A stretch of 5,289 nt of DNA from Bacillota bacterium (GTDB lineage Bacteria > Bacillota_E > Sulfobacillia > Sulfobacillales > Sulfobacillaceae), in NCBI GenBank assembly GCA_021820645.1, contig JAKADJ010000201.1, positions 1 through 5,289 of the forward strand, in the 5' to 3' direction. The position numbers and the translations under genes were made by a program. Shown piece by piece: positions 1 to 5,289 of this stretch. Each line of letters starts with the position of its first letter. The first letter of the stretch is position 1. A model generated the notes under the pieces. The model saw only the letters and a program-made list of their open reading frames with translations, did no database searches and was not told where the DNA came from.

Positions 1-2
1 AT

Positions 3-44
3 GAGGTTCAAAAGGAGTCGACCGAGGCGATGGGCGTGGGATAA
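3..44 (+). CDS. Possible 3' tail of an upstream gene (partial, doubtful)
   Basis: Reading frame 3 is open from the window edge to a TAA at 42-44 and would give the C-terminal residues EVQKESTEAMGVG. Its codons are mostly G/C-ending, like the real genes in this window. The competing frame 1, open to the TAA at 67-69, is full of AGG/CGA arginine codons and looks less like coding sequence. Thirteen residues cannot identify a family, and a non-coding reading is equally possible. Confidence 0.2.
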   Translation, partial: EVQKESTEAMGVG

Positions 45-88
45 GCGGTATCAAACAACCGTACCTTAAGGGAATGGGAAAGAATGAC

Positions 89-116
89 GCCGCATCCTGA
101 AACGAGCGGATGCGGC
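89..116 (-). terminator. Rho-independent terminator after the aminotransferase gene
   Basis: A perfect 9-bp GC-rich stem pairs GCCGCATCC (89-97) with GGATGCGGC (108-116) around a 10-nt loop. It lies 23 nt beyond the aminotransferase stop codon. Read on the minus strand, the stem is followed by GTCATTCTTTCCC, a moderately T-rich tract. The plus-strand side has no T tract, so it should act mainly on leftward transcripts. Confidence 0.65.
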
Positions 117-139
117 CATGTCGCGGAGTATAAAGGGTT

Positions 140-1375
140 TTACGGGAGTGCGACGATCTGCTCTCGTAAAGCCCTACTCAAGAGCCGGATTCCTTCGGTG
201 ATCCGGACTGGGGTTTCGTAACTAAAGCAAATCCTGAGTGCCTTTGGGTTGTCATGAGACGCGTAGGGATAGAAATATTGTCCGGGAACGTAACTGACAC
301 CAAGATTTGTGGCCGTTTCTAAAAGCCTGGTGTTGTCCACTCGATCGGGGTAGCGGAGCCAAATAAAGAATCCGCCTCGCGGACTGATCCAACACACCTC
401 TTCCGGCATGAATCGCTGGAGTGCTTCGGTCGCGAGATGCCCGCGCATTCGGTACTGTGCGCGCAACCAATCCAGACGGGTATCGTAATCCTCATCGTGT
501 AAAAATTTCGCGGTCAGTGCCGTCACTAGAGGATTGCCCAGATCTTTCTTAAACCGAGCCATCGCCTCAACCAGGTGTGCGGGACCGATGACCCATCCGA
601 CGCGGAGTCCGGGACTGATGGTTTTGGAAAAGGTTCCGAGATATAGCACCTGGCCCTCAATATCCAGGGTCTTCATGGGGGGAATTTGCGCGTCGAAGTA
701 GAGCGCATCATAGGCGCCATCTTCCACAATCAAAAAATGGTATTGCCGGGCCAACGCGACGAGAGTCCGACGCGCCTCCGCGGACAAGACGAGGCCAGTC
801 GGGTTTTGAAACGAGGTGCCCAGATACAGGAGAGAGAGTGGCGAGTTGCCTTTTCGGGAGGCCAAGTAAGTCGCCAGCACTTCGGTAAAATCTTGATCCG
901 GCCGGTCGCACGACAGAGCCACCACATGATCGGTGTAATTGTGAAAAATCTCGAGGGCCTCCATGTACGTAGGGCCCTGGACTAAGACTAGAGACCTGGA
1001 ATCTAAAACCGTTTGACAGATTAAATCTAATCCCTGAATGGCACCTTGGGTCAAGAGGAGGGCATCGTCAGGTATCATGAGGCCTGACTGTTGCATGCGT
1101 TGCGCGATCCAATGGGCCAGGCCCTCACTGGCTTGAGACCCGGAATATTGGAAGGGGGCATCGCCCTCCATAGCCACCACATTGGATAGGGCCGCCACCA
1201 GTGCAGTGCGGGGAATGGCGTCGGGAAATGGATACCCGCTTGCCAAGTTGATCGGGTGATTCGCTTGCGGTTGTACCCAGGATCCCGGTGCAGGATACTG
1301 GTGGGTGTGGAGAGCGCGTTGATTGAGCCAACGCGCAACGAAATGCTCTTGGGAGTCTTTCGATGTAGGGGGCAT
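140..1375 (-). CDS. PLP-dependent aminotransferase, LysN / MocR-catalytic-domain type
   Basis: This is a 411-residue cytoplasmic class I/II (fold-type I) aminotransferase. Visible landmarks are the substrate-side YSGSQASEGL near 77-86, NPTG with Asn191, EDGAY with PLP-ring Asp219 and Tyr222, SKTISPGLRVGW with Schiff-base Lys251 and phosphate-binding Arg258, and LRICFS with carboxylate-binding Arg381. The LGTFSK and FQNPTG context matches the 2-aminoadipate/aromatic/branched-chain aminotransferase group (LysN, and the catalytic half of MocR regulators). There is no N-terminal winged-helix domain, so it is an enzyme and not a MocR regulator. Its substrate cannot be read from the sequence; amino-group transfer from 2-aminoadipate, an aromatic or a branched-chain amino acid to 2-oxoglutarate is likely. 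The start at 1375 is chosen because AAAGGAG lies 6 nt upstream; a longer reading would run into the divergent cobQ gene. A terminator follows, so it is probably transcribed alone. A CobD-like threonine-phosphate decarboxylase role was considered because of cobQ next door, but the motifs do not favour it. Confidence 0.92.
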   Translation of the reverse strand: MPPTSKDSQEHFVARWLNQRALHTHQYPAPGSWVQPQANHPINLASGYPFPDAIPRTALVAALSNVVAMEGDAPFQYSGSQASEGLAHWIAQRMQQSGLMIPDDALLLTQGAIQGLDLICQTVLDSRSLVLVQGPTYMEALEIFHNYTDHVVALSCDRPDQDFTEVLATYLASRKGNSPLSLLYLGTSFQNPTGLVLSAEARRTLVALARQYHFLIVEDGAYDALYFDAQIPPMKTLDIEGQVLYLGTFSKTISPGLRVGWVIGPAHLVEAMARFKKDLGNPLVTALTAKFLHDEDYDTRLDWLRAQYRMRGHLATEALQRFMPEEVCWISPRGGFFIWLRYPDRVDNTRLLETATNLGVSYVPGQYFYPYASHDNPKALRICFSYETPVRITEGIRLLSRALREQIVALP

Positions 1376-1487
1376 GGGCCTCTCCTTTGCGATACCTGAT
1401 GGGTGCGTGATACGGTACACTCTAGCAGGCACTGACCATGGGGCGCAATGTGGGTACACGGTTTGAGAAAAAGGAGCGGATCTGGCA
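1376..1487. promoter_or_regulatory. Divergent promoter region between the aminotransferase and cobQ
   Basis: This 112-bp spacer must hold both outward promoters. The best leftward candidate is an extended -10, TGC-TAGAGT (1419-1427 read on the minus strand), with a weak -35 TTGCGC (1443-1448) at an 18-bp spacer. The rightward candidate, CTGACC (1432-1437) with TACACG (1455-1460) at 17 bp, is weaker. The heptamer GGTACAC occurs twice in direct orientation (1414-1420 and 1453-1459) and could be an operator or chance. I see no cobalamin riboswitch: the region is too short for one, and no B12-box-like conserved stretch is apparent. Confidence 0.45.
1382..1388 (-). promoter_or_regulatory. Ribosome-binding site fixing the aminotransferase start
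   Basis: The minus strand reads AAAGGAG here, 6 nt before the ATG at 1375. This near-ideal site decides the start. The open frame continues upstream to 1621, but the extra 82 residues would overlap cobQ on the other strand and do not resemble the family. Confidence 0.85.
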
Positions 1488-2996
1488 ATGGCCAAGAGCG
1501 TGATGGTGATGGGGACCTCATCGCATGTAGGGAAAAGTATCATGGTGACGGCCCTTTGTCGCATCTTGCGACAAGATGGATGGGATGTAGCGCCTTTTAA
1601 GGTGCAAAACATGTCGCGCAATTCGGCCGTGACCCCCGACGGCCTTGAGATGAGTCGTGCTCAAGCCGTCCAGGCAGAAGCCGCTGGGATCCCGGCGAAT
1701 GCCCATATGAATCCAATTTTATTGAAGCCCACCGATGGTCGGTCATCTCAAGTGATCGTCCAAGGACGGGTGCACAGTAACCAACCGGCGTCCATGTACA
1801 TGCATGCCGAAAAAGCCGACTTATGGCGCGCGGCGACCGCAAGTTTTCAATACCTAGCGGAGCGCTATTCGGTGATTGTTATGGAAGGCGCTGGGAGCCC
1901 GGTCGAAATGAATTTAAAGGCGCATGACTTAACCAACATGAAAGCGGCCGAAATGGCTAACGCGGCCGTGGTATTAGTGGCCGACATTGAACGGGGCGGG
2001 GTGTTTGCGTCGGTTGTGGGGACCCTAGACCTCTTAGAGCCCGATGAACGGGCACGTGTGGTCGGTGTTATCATCAATAAATTTCGCGGAGATCCCAGTC
2101 TCTTTGACGATGGGGTCCGCTTTTTAGAAGAGAGGACGGGGGTCCCGGTCCTCGGGGTACTCCCTTACGTCTCGGATTTGGGTATCGACGAGGAGGACTC
2201 GTTGGGGCTCACATCTGCGCGCTATAATCCACGATCTGCGGTTGGGATTCGTATCGCGATTCTGCCTCTTCCTCATCTGGCCAATTTTACCGATGTCGAT
2301 GCCCTGTTTTTAGAGCAGGATATCGTGCCCTTCTTTTGCCGCACACCGGAGGATCTGGCGAGTGCGGATGCCGTTATTATCCCGGGCTCGAAGAACACGA
2401 TGGAAGACTTGATATGGTTACAGAGGGGCTGGGCACCAGCACTGCAACAGATGAGACTGCGTGGGTGCCCGATCTTGGGTATCTGCGGAGGATACCAGAT
2501 GTTGGGACAGGTGGTGAGGGACCCCGAAGGATTCGAATCGCCCAGGGCAGAAGTCATGGGACTCGGGTGGCTGCCCATCGACACTACGCTGGTGTCCCCT
2601 AAGCGCACCACGTGGGTGAGAGGACACCTCGTGGACGCCTGGGGAGGGCATCCGGTCGCCGGTTATGAAATACACATGGGACGCAGTAATGCCACGGCGG
2701 AGGGGATGCCGCTTGCTGTCGTGCGAGCCCAGGACGATGAGGCGACGCATCTCGAGGGTTCAGTAACCGCGGATGGGAAGGTGGCGGGTACCTATCTGCA
2801 TGGGATCCTCGACAATCCGGGGTTTCGTGAACGATGGCTCAATCAAATACGGCACACCGTTGGCCTGACAGAGCACCCTACGGCGGTGGCTTCTATAGAG
2901 GCGATTCGCGAACAAGCCTACGATCGACTGGCCACGATGGTCCGGGGGCATCTTCGGCTGGACATCGTGTATAAAGCCTTAGGTCTCTACCATTAA
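1488..2996 (+). CDS. cobQ: Cobyric acid synthase (adenosylcobyrate synthase, glutamine-hydrolysing)
   Basis: This enzyme (CobQ/CbiP) amidates the b, d, e and g carboxylates of adenosylcobyrinate a,c-diamide, using ATP and glutamine, to make adenosylcobyrate in cobalamin synthesis. The 502 residues match the family length (about 480-510). The N-terminal dethiobiotin-synthetase-like ATPase domain has the P-loop GTSSHVGKS (9-17), APFKVQNM (35-42), the MNP/LLKP substrate region (74-81), SQVIVQGR (87-94), EGAGSPVEMNL (133-143) and ADIERGGVFAS (165-175). The linker contains LPHLANFTDVDAL (261-273) and PGSKNTMEDL (299-308). The C-terminal GATase_3 domain has the nucleophile Cys333 in GICGGYQMLG, YEIHMGR (393-399) and the catalytic His438 in GTYLHGILDN. 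The start is an ATG with AAAAAGGAG (1468-1476) 11 nt upstream, slightly wide spacing, but the N-terminus aligns with the usual MAKxxMVxGT. No other cobalamin genes are in view, so it is either an isolated member of a scattered pathway or serves corrinoid salvage. Confidence 0.97.
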   Translation: MAKSVMVMGTSSHVGKSIMVTALCRILRQDGWDVAPFKVQNMSRNSAVTPDGLEMSRAQAVQAEAAGIPANAHMNPILLKPTDGRSSQVIVQGRVHSNQPASMYMHAEKADLWRAATASFQYLAERYSVIVMEGAGSPVEMNLKAHDLTNMKAAEMANAAVVLVADIERGGVFASVVGTLDLLEPDERARVVGVIINKFRGDPSLFDDGVRFLEERTGVPVLGVLPYVSDLGIDEEDSLGLTSARYNPRSAVGIRIAILPLPHLANFTDVDALFLEQDIVPFFCRTPEDLASADAVIIPGSKNTMEDLIWLQRGWAPALQQMRLRGCPILGICGGYQMLGQVVRDPEGFESPRAEVMGLGWLPIDTTLVSPKRTTWVRGHLVDAWGGHPVAGYEIHMGRSNATAEGMPLAVVRAQDDEATHLEGSVTADGKVAGTYLHGILDNPGFRERWLNQIRHTVGLTEHPTAVASIEAIREQAYDRLATMVRGHLRLDIVYKALGLYH

Positions 2997-3005
2997 GAGG
3001 TCAAG

Positions 3006-3216
3006 TGACCAGGCCATGTTATGCCGATGGTAAAGGCATGGGACACTTTGTGGCACAAAAATTGGATTTGGCGACACTGTAACCCATCTGGGACGGAAGG
3101 GGTGCATGCCGCCGTCCCGTGTCAATCTACCATGGTTAGTCTGGCTATTATGGGGAGATGCGCTTCTTCCTACATTGAGGATCTGCTCACTGGTTGGTAC
3201 GACTTGACCTGGCCAT
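3006..3216. repeat. Imperfect direct repeat flanking the convergent spacer
   Basis: TGACCAGGCCAT (3006-3017) and TGACCTGGCCAT (3205-3216) match at 11 of 12 positions in direct orientation, 199 bp apart. The same ends also hold an 8-bp inverted match, AGGTCAAG (2998-3005) with CTTGACCT (3203-3210). They bracket nearly the whole spacer. This could be a trace of an insertion or duplication, but for repeats this short chance is a serious alternative. Confidence 0.3.
3089..3119. terminator. Hairpin in the convergent spacer, possible bidirectional terminator
   Basis: GGGACGG (3090-3096) pairs perfectly with CCGTCCC (3112-3118), extended by one T-G wobble, around a 15-nt loop. It lies midway between the converging cobQ and LysR genes, where a shared terminator is expected. 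Neither strand shows a U-rich tail after the stem, so intrinsic termination is uncertain; it could instead stabilise 3' ends. Confidence 0.3.
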
Positions 3217-3223
3217 CCCGCAA

Positions 3224-4117
3224 TTAGAGGGTCTTCCCAGGAAACCTTCGCAGTAACAAGTGTTCTGCCCGGAGTACGGCAGGGGACGCCATCCGGTCAT
3301 GACTTCGTATCCATAACAGGGTGTCGTGCAGATGAGAGAGCCAGTGAGGGTAGAGTCCAATCAGACGTCCTTCGATGATCTCCCGGGTTACGGAGAGTTC
3401 TGGAACAATGGAGATGCCGACATTGCCTGCTACCAGTTTCTTGGTGATGGAGATATCGTTAACATCCATCGTCCGAAACGGGATTTCCTGGTCCTTTAAA
3501 CTTTGAAGGATGGGGGTCCAGTATCGGTTGTCGGGCTGTATCAAAAGCCTCTTGCTGGCTATGTGGGATTGCCATGAGGGGGGGATGGCATCCAGGTCAC
3601 CACCATCGGGCGCCACAATAAAGACGAGCGCATCCTCTACCAGTGGCTGGTAGAGGACTCCAGCACGGTGTGCACCATCTTGCACCAACCCAGCATCTGC
3701 CGACCCTTCCGCGATGGTCTTGACGGTATCTAAGGGGGATAAAAGTTGCACCTCGATGTCGAGGAGGGGATAGGTCGTTAGCAAAGACTGACAGAGCCAC
3801 GGTAATAACACATCTGCCGCGTAAAACGATGCCGCTAGGGTGAGAGTCTCCATCTTCTCAGCGACGTGGAGACTTGCCTTGCTTCCTTCATGGGCGAGGC
3901 TCAAGAGCCTTTCTGCATAGGGTACAAAGTGTGAGCCAGCTGGGGTCAATGCCACGTGGCGTCCATGCCGCTCGAATAACAAGGTACCCAGTTCGTGCTC
4001 GAGATGGGCAATATGGTGCGAGACGGTGGCCTGATTGATAAATCGGCGACGTGCAGTTTCGCGAAAATTCTCGGTCGTGGCTGCAGTGAGAAATGTCTTA
4101 ACCCACTCGAGATCCAT
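3224..4117 (-). CDS. citR: LysR-type transcriptional regulator, CitR-like
   Basis: This 297-residue cytoplasmic DNA-binding protein has the LysR layout. Residues 1-60 form the N-terminal winged helix-turn-helix (MDLEWVKTFLTAA, NFRETARRRFINQATVSHHI, HLEHELGTLLFER, LTPAG). A linker helix follows (about 60-88), then a periplasmic-binding-protein-like effector domain from about residue 90 to the end. The segments YWTPIL (199-204), PFRTM (213-217), ITKKLVAGNVGISIVP (224-239) and REIIEGRLIGL (245-255) resemble the C-terminal half of B. subtilis CitR as I recall it. The divergent position next to a CitA-type citrate synthase repeats the citR-citA arrangement, where CitR represses citA and probably itself. 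The start is fixed by AAGGAG (4124-4129) 6 nt upstream of the ATG. The LysR family call is firm; the CitR subgroup and repressor role rest on context and remembered similarity (about 0.6). The effector is unknown. Confidence 0.93.
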   Translation of the reverse strand: MDLEWVKTFLTAATTENFRETARRRFINQATVSHHIAHLEHELGTLLFERHGRHVALTPAGSHFVPYAERLLSLAHEGSKASLHVAEKMETLTLAASFYAADVLLPWLCQSLLTTYPLLDIEVQLLSPLDTVKTIAEGSADAGLVQDGAHRAGVLYQPLVEDALVFIVAPDGGDLDAIPPSWQSHIASKRLLIQPDNRYWTPILQSLKDQEIPFRTMDVNDISITKKLVAGNVGISIVPELSVTREIIEGRLIGLYPHWLSHLHDTLLWIRSHDRMASPAVLRAEHLLLRRFPGKTL

Positions 4118-4140
4118 ACAGGGCTCCTTGATGAGAAGTA

Positions 4141-4156
4141 TTCATCACATGATGAA
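4141..4156. promoter_or_regulatory. Perfect palindrome, candidate LysR operator 1
   Basis: TTCATCA-CA-TGATGAA is a perfect 7-bp inverted repeat with a 2-bp centre, in the spacer between the LysR gene and citrate synthase. LysR proteins normally bind a dyad in such spacers to control themselves and the divergent target. The phasing is not the textbook T-N11-A, so the binding role is inferred from location and symmetry. Confidence 0.55.
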
Positions 4157-4158
4157 GA

Positions 4159-4194
4159 TATGATGCGAAAACGCTAACAGTTTAGCTTTATAGT
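4159..4194 (+). promoter_or_regulatory. Candidate -10 elements for the citrate synthase gene
   Basis: Two 5-of-6 matches to TATAAT are present: TATGAT (4159-4164) and TATAGT (4189-4194). Neither has a good -35 at 16-18 bp, which is common for regulator-dependent promoters. The first would give a leader of about 40 nt. The second would start transcription at about 4201, right at the Shine-Dalgarno, leaving a leader of only about 12 nt. The sequence alone does not decide between them. Confidence 0.4.
4173..4186. promoter_or_regulatory. Second palindrome, candidate LysR operator 2
   Basis: GCTAA-CAGT-TTAGC is a perfect 5-bp inverted repeat with a 4-bp centre. Its centre is 31 bp from that of the palindrome at 4141-4156, about three helical turns, so both sites would face the same side of the DNA as expected for a LysR tetramer. 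It ends 2 bp before a -10-like TATAGT, so occupancy could block polymerase. The two palindromes differ in sequence. Confidence 0.4.
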
Positions 4195-4200
4195 AGCGAT

Positions 4201-4208
4201 GAGGTGAT
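4201..4208 (+). promoter_or_regulatory. Shine-Dalgarno that selects a TTG start
   Basis: GAGGTGAT is an 8-base match to the complement of the typical 16S rRNA 3' end (GGAGGTGATC). The core GAGG ends 8 nt before TTG at 4213, which is ideal spacing. The in-frame GTG (4204) and ATG (4207) lie inside or directly against this site and are too close to use it. An overlapping ATG-AGG-TGA (4199-4207) is a two-codon frame. Confidence 0.75.
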
Positions 4209-4212
4209 GATA

Positions 4213-5232
4213 TTGGAAGAGGTTTTAGTACCGCCTGGGCTTGAGGGAATCGTCGTGGCCGAGACCGCAATTTCGGATGTCAATGGCCAACGAGGGGAAC
4301 TTACATATCGAGGGCAGCCAATAGTCGAGATCGTACGGGACTACCATTGGGAAGACCTAGTGCCCTTTCTTTGTGGAGTTCAGGTAGCGTTGGAGGCACC
4401 GATGCGATCTTCGTCGAGCCCCATGATGGCGGGCGATCCGATTAAGCAATTTGCGGTGTTAGCTTTGACCACCGACTATGACCCTACAAAGCCCTTACAA
4501 TACATAAAAAGTCTACCGTTAAATCTTGCGGCAACGCGTCATGCCGAAAAAGATCCGGAGCACGGAATGATTGCGTACCGCTTTTTGACGATGTTGCGCG
4601 GTCATCAACCGAGCGCTGCGGAAGCACAAGCCCTCGATGCCTATTGGATGATTGTTGCCGAGCATAGTCTCAATGCGTCGACCTTTGCGGTGCGTATTGC
4701 TGCCAGTACTGGTGCAAGCTTACCGATGGCGATTGCGGCGGGTATCGGGGTTCTGTCCGGTCCTTTGCATGGGGGCGCTCCCACTGGGGTTTTGCAATTG
4801 CTTGACGAGGTTCGCGGTGCGGATGACATGGATCGTGTTTTACAAGATAAAATTGAGGCGGGCCAACGTCTGATGGGGTTTGGCCATCGGGTCTATCGGA
4901 CCATGGATCCTCGGGCCGTCGCGTTGCGGCAGGCGTTTGAAGCGCTAGCGGTGGATCACGAGACCGTCCGATTGGCCTTGGCGGTGGAAGCCAGTAGTTT
5001 GAAGATATTGGGGCGGCGCTATCCGAATCGGGTGTTGGCCACTAACGTGGAGTTTTACGCGGCTGCCCTGTTGGACACTTTGGGGATTGCGGCTGAGTGG
5101 TGTCCCGCGACGTTTGCGGCCGGAAGATTGGCCGGATGGACTGCACACTATATGGAACAGCAGGCCCATGGTCGTCTTATTCGGCCCCTGGCTCGTTATC
5201 AGGGACCGAGATCGGTTGTTGAGACACCATGA
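4213..5232 (+). CDS. citA: Citrate synthase, CitA-like
   Basis: This cytoplasmic enzyme condenses oxaloacetate with acetyl-CoA to citrate, the entry step of the TCA cycle. From the TTG start it is 339 residues, shorter than the usual 365-380 for this type. Landmarks are GLEGIVVAET (9-18), GELTYRG (28-34), oxaloacetate-binding EHSLNAST (150-157, His151), GPLHGGAP with catalytic His186, GFGHRVY with His225 and Arg226, TNVEFYAA (277-284), AAGRLAGW with Arg305, and IRPLARYQG with Arg324. The third catalytic position, Asp362 in the E. coli enzyme, is Glu280 here; I recall the same NVEFYAA in B. subtilis CitA. The shortening is in the N-terminal helical region, about residues 50-115, where roughly 30 residues are missing relative to CitA and the usual G-x-LP motif is absent. 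The divergent LysR gene suggests CitR-type control. 2-methylcitrate synthase activity is possible, but no propionate genes are in view. Confidence 0.93.
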   Translation: MEEVLVPPGLEGIVVAETAISDVNGQRGELTYRGQPIVEIVRDYHWEDLVPFLCGVQVALEAPMRSSSSPMMAGDPIKQFAVLALTTDYDPTKPLQYIKSLPLNLAATRHAEKDPEHGMIAYRFLTMLRGHQPSAAEAQALDAYWMIVAEHSLNASTFAVRIAASTGASLPMAIAAGIGVLSGPLHGGAPTGVLQLLDEVRGADDMDRVLQDKIEAGQRLMGFGHRVYRTMDPRAVALRQAFEALAVDHETVRLALAVEASSLKILGRRYPNRVLATNVEFYAAALLDTLGIAAEWCPATFAAGRLAGWTAHYMEQQAHGRLIRPLARYQGPRSVVETP

Positions 5233-5262
5233 AATGTTTGGGTAGCGGATTGGAAGGATGCG

Positions 5263-5289
5263 ATGGCATTGGCGGAACATCGCGGCAAG
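5263..5289 (+). CDS. Possible start of a downstream gene (partial)
   Basis: An ATG at 5263 preceded by GGAAGG (5252-5257, 5 nt spacing) opens a frame reading MALAEHRGK to the window end. This frame is the same as that of citrate synthase and is open from just after its TGA. It would follow citrate synthase by 30 bp, consistent with one operon. An alternative ATG at 5229, overlapping the citrate synthase stop as ATGA, has no ribosome-binding site and gives an unlikely protein. Nine residues do not allow identification. Confidence 0.35.

Larger units (their letters stand above)
2997..3223. other. Convergent intergenic spacer between cobQ and the LysR gene
   Basis: This 227-bp stretch separates two converging genes. 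A small plus-strand open frame (3021-3227) lacks a ribosome-binding site and resembles no family I know, so I do not call it. Short symmetric elements are present: GGTCA-AG-TGACC (2999-3010) just after the cobQ stop, ATGCC/GGCAT (3021-3025/3035-3039), TTTGTG-G-CACAAA (3047-3059) and the GGGACGG/CCGTCCC hairpin described separately. None is followed by a clear T tract. Confidence 0.5.

Noticed and set aside
686..985. 99-residue plus-strand open frame antisense to the aminotransferase
   Set aside because: It lies entirely within a well-supported gene on the other strand and its translation has no recognisable motif; shadow frame.
1376..1487. Cobalamin riboswitch upstream of cobQ
   Set aside because: The space is too short for the usual element of about 200 nt, and I cannot see a B12 box. 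A covariance-model search would settle it.
1376..1621. N-terminal extension of the aminotransferase upstream of 1375
   Set aside because: The extra residues do not resemble the family and overlap cobQ on the opposite strand. The ATG at 1375 has a strong AAAGGAG at ideal spacing.
2273..2750. Overlapping open frames on both strands inside the cobQ GATase domain
   Set aside because: The cobQ frame carries all expected motifs through this segment. The others are low-complexity, Ser/Pro/His-rich shadows.
3021..3227. 68-residue plus-strand open frame in the convergent spacer
   Set aside because: It has no ribosome-binding site, its Trp/His/Cys-rich composition is unlike the neighbouring proteins, it matches no family I know, and it runs into the 3' end of the LysR gene. 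Probably a chance frame.
4945..5280. 111-residue minus-strand open frame over the citrate synthase 3' end
   Set aside because: It is antisense to the conserved NVEFYAA and RPLARYQG region and has shadow-frame composition.
1..5289. A novel defence, mobile or CRISPR-like system
   Set aside because: I found no repeat arrays, terminal inverted repeats, transposase, nuclease, toxin-antitoxin or RNA gene. All sizeable genes belong to known metabolic or regulatory families.

Overview
This is a bacterial chromosomal window of moderate GC content (roughly mid-50s % by eye), with compact genes and strong AAGGAG/GAGGTGAT Shine-Dalgarno sequences. It carries four complete protein genes in two head-to-head (divergent) pairs. 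The ribosome-binding sites, one TTG start, and a LysR/citrate-synthase pair arranged like Bacillus subtilis citR-citA all point to a Gram-positive Firmicutes-type organism. A Sulfobacillus- or Alicyclobacillus-like acidophile or thermophile would fit, but this is an inference from style and no marker gene confirms it.

Layout. Bases 1-139 are mostly non-coding: perhaps the last codons of an upstream gene, then a clear hairpin (89-116) that terminates the leftward gene. Bases 140-1375 (minus) encode a PLP-dependent fold-type I aminotransferase of the LysN/MocR-catalytic-domain type, without the MocR DNA-binding domain. A 112-bp divergent promoter region follows. Bases 1488-2996 (plus) encode cobyric acid synthase (CobQ/CbiP) of adenosylcobalamin synthesis, standing alone without other cob genes in view. 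A 227-bp convergent spacer (2997-3223) holds a hairpin and a short imperfect direct repeat but no convincing gene. Bases 3224-4117 (minus) encode a LysR-type regulator resembling CitR. A 95-bp control region with two palindromes whose centres lie 31 bp apart separates it from a CitA-like citrate synthase at 4213-5232 (plus, TTG start). The first codons of a further plus-strand gene may begin at 5263 and run off the window.

How they work together. The regulator and citrate synthase form one regulatory unit: the LysR protein probably binds the shared spacer and controls carbon entry into the TCA cycle, as CitR does for citA in B. subtilis. The aminotransferase and cobQ share a promoter region, but no metabolic link between them is evident. 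Nothing here is a mobile element, CRISPR array, RNA gene, toxin-antitoxin or defence locus. The window looks like ordinary metabolic core. The most notable details are the divergent, shortened citrate synthase with Glu at the catalytic Asp position, and its tightly packed start region.
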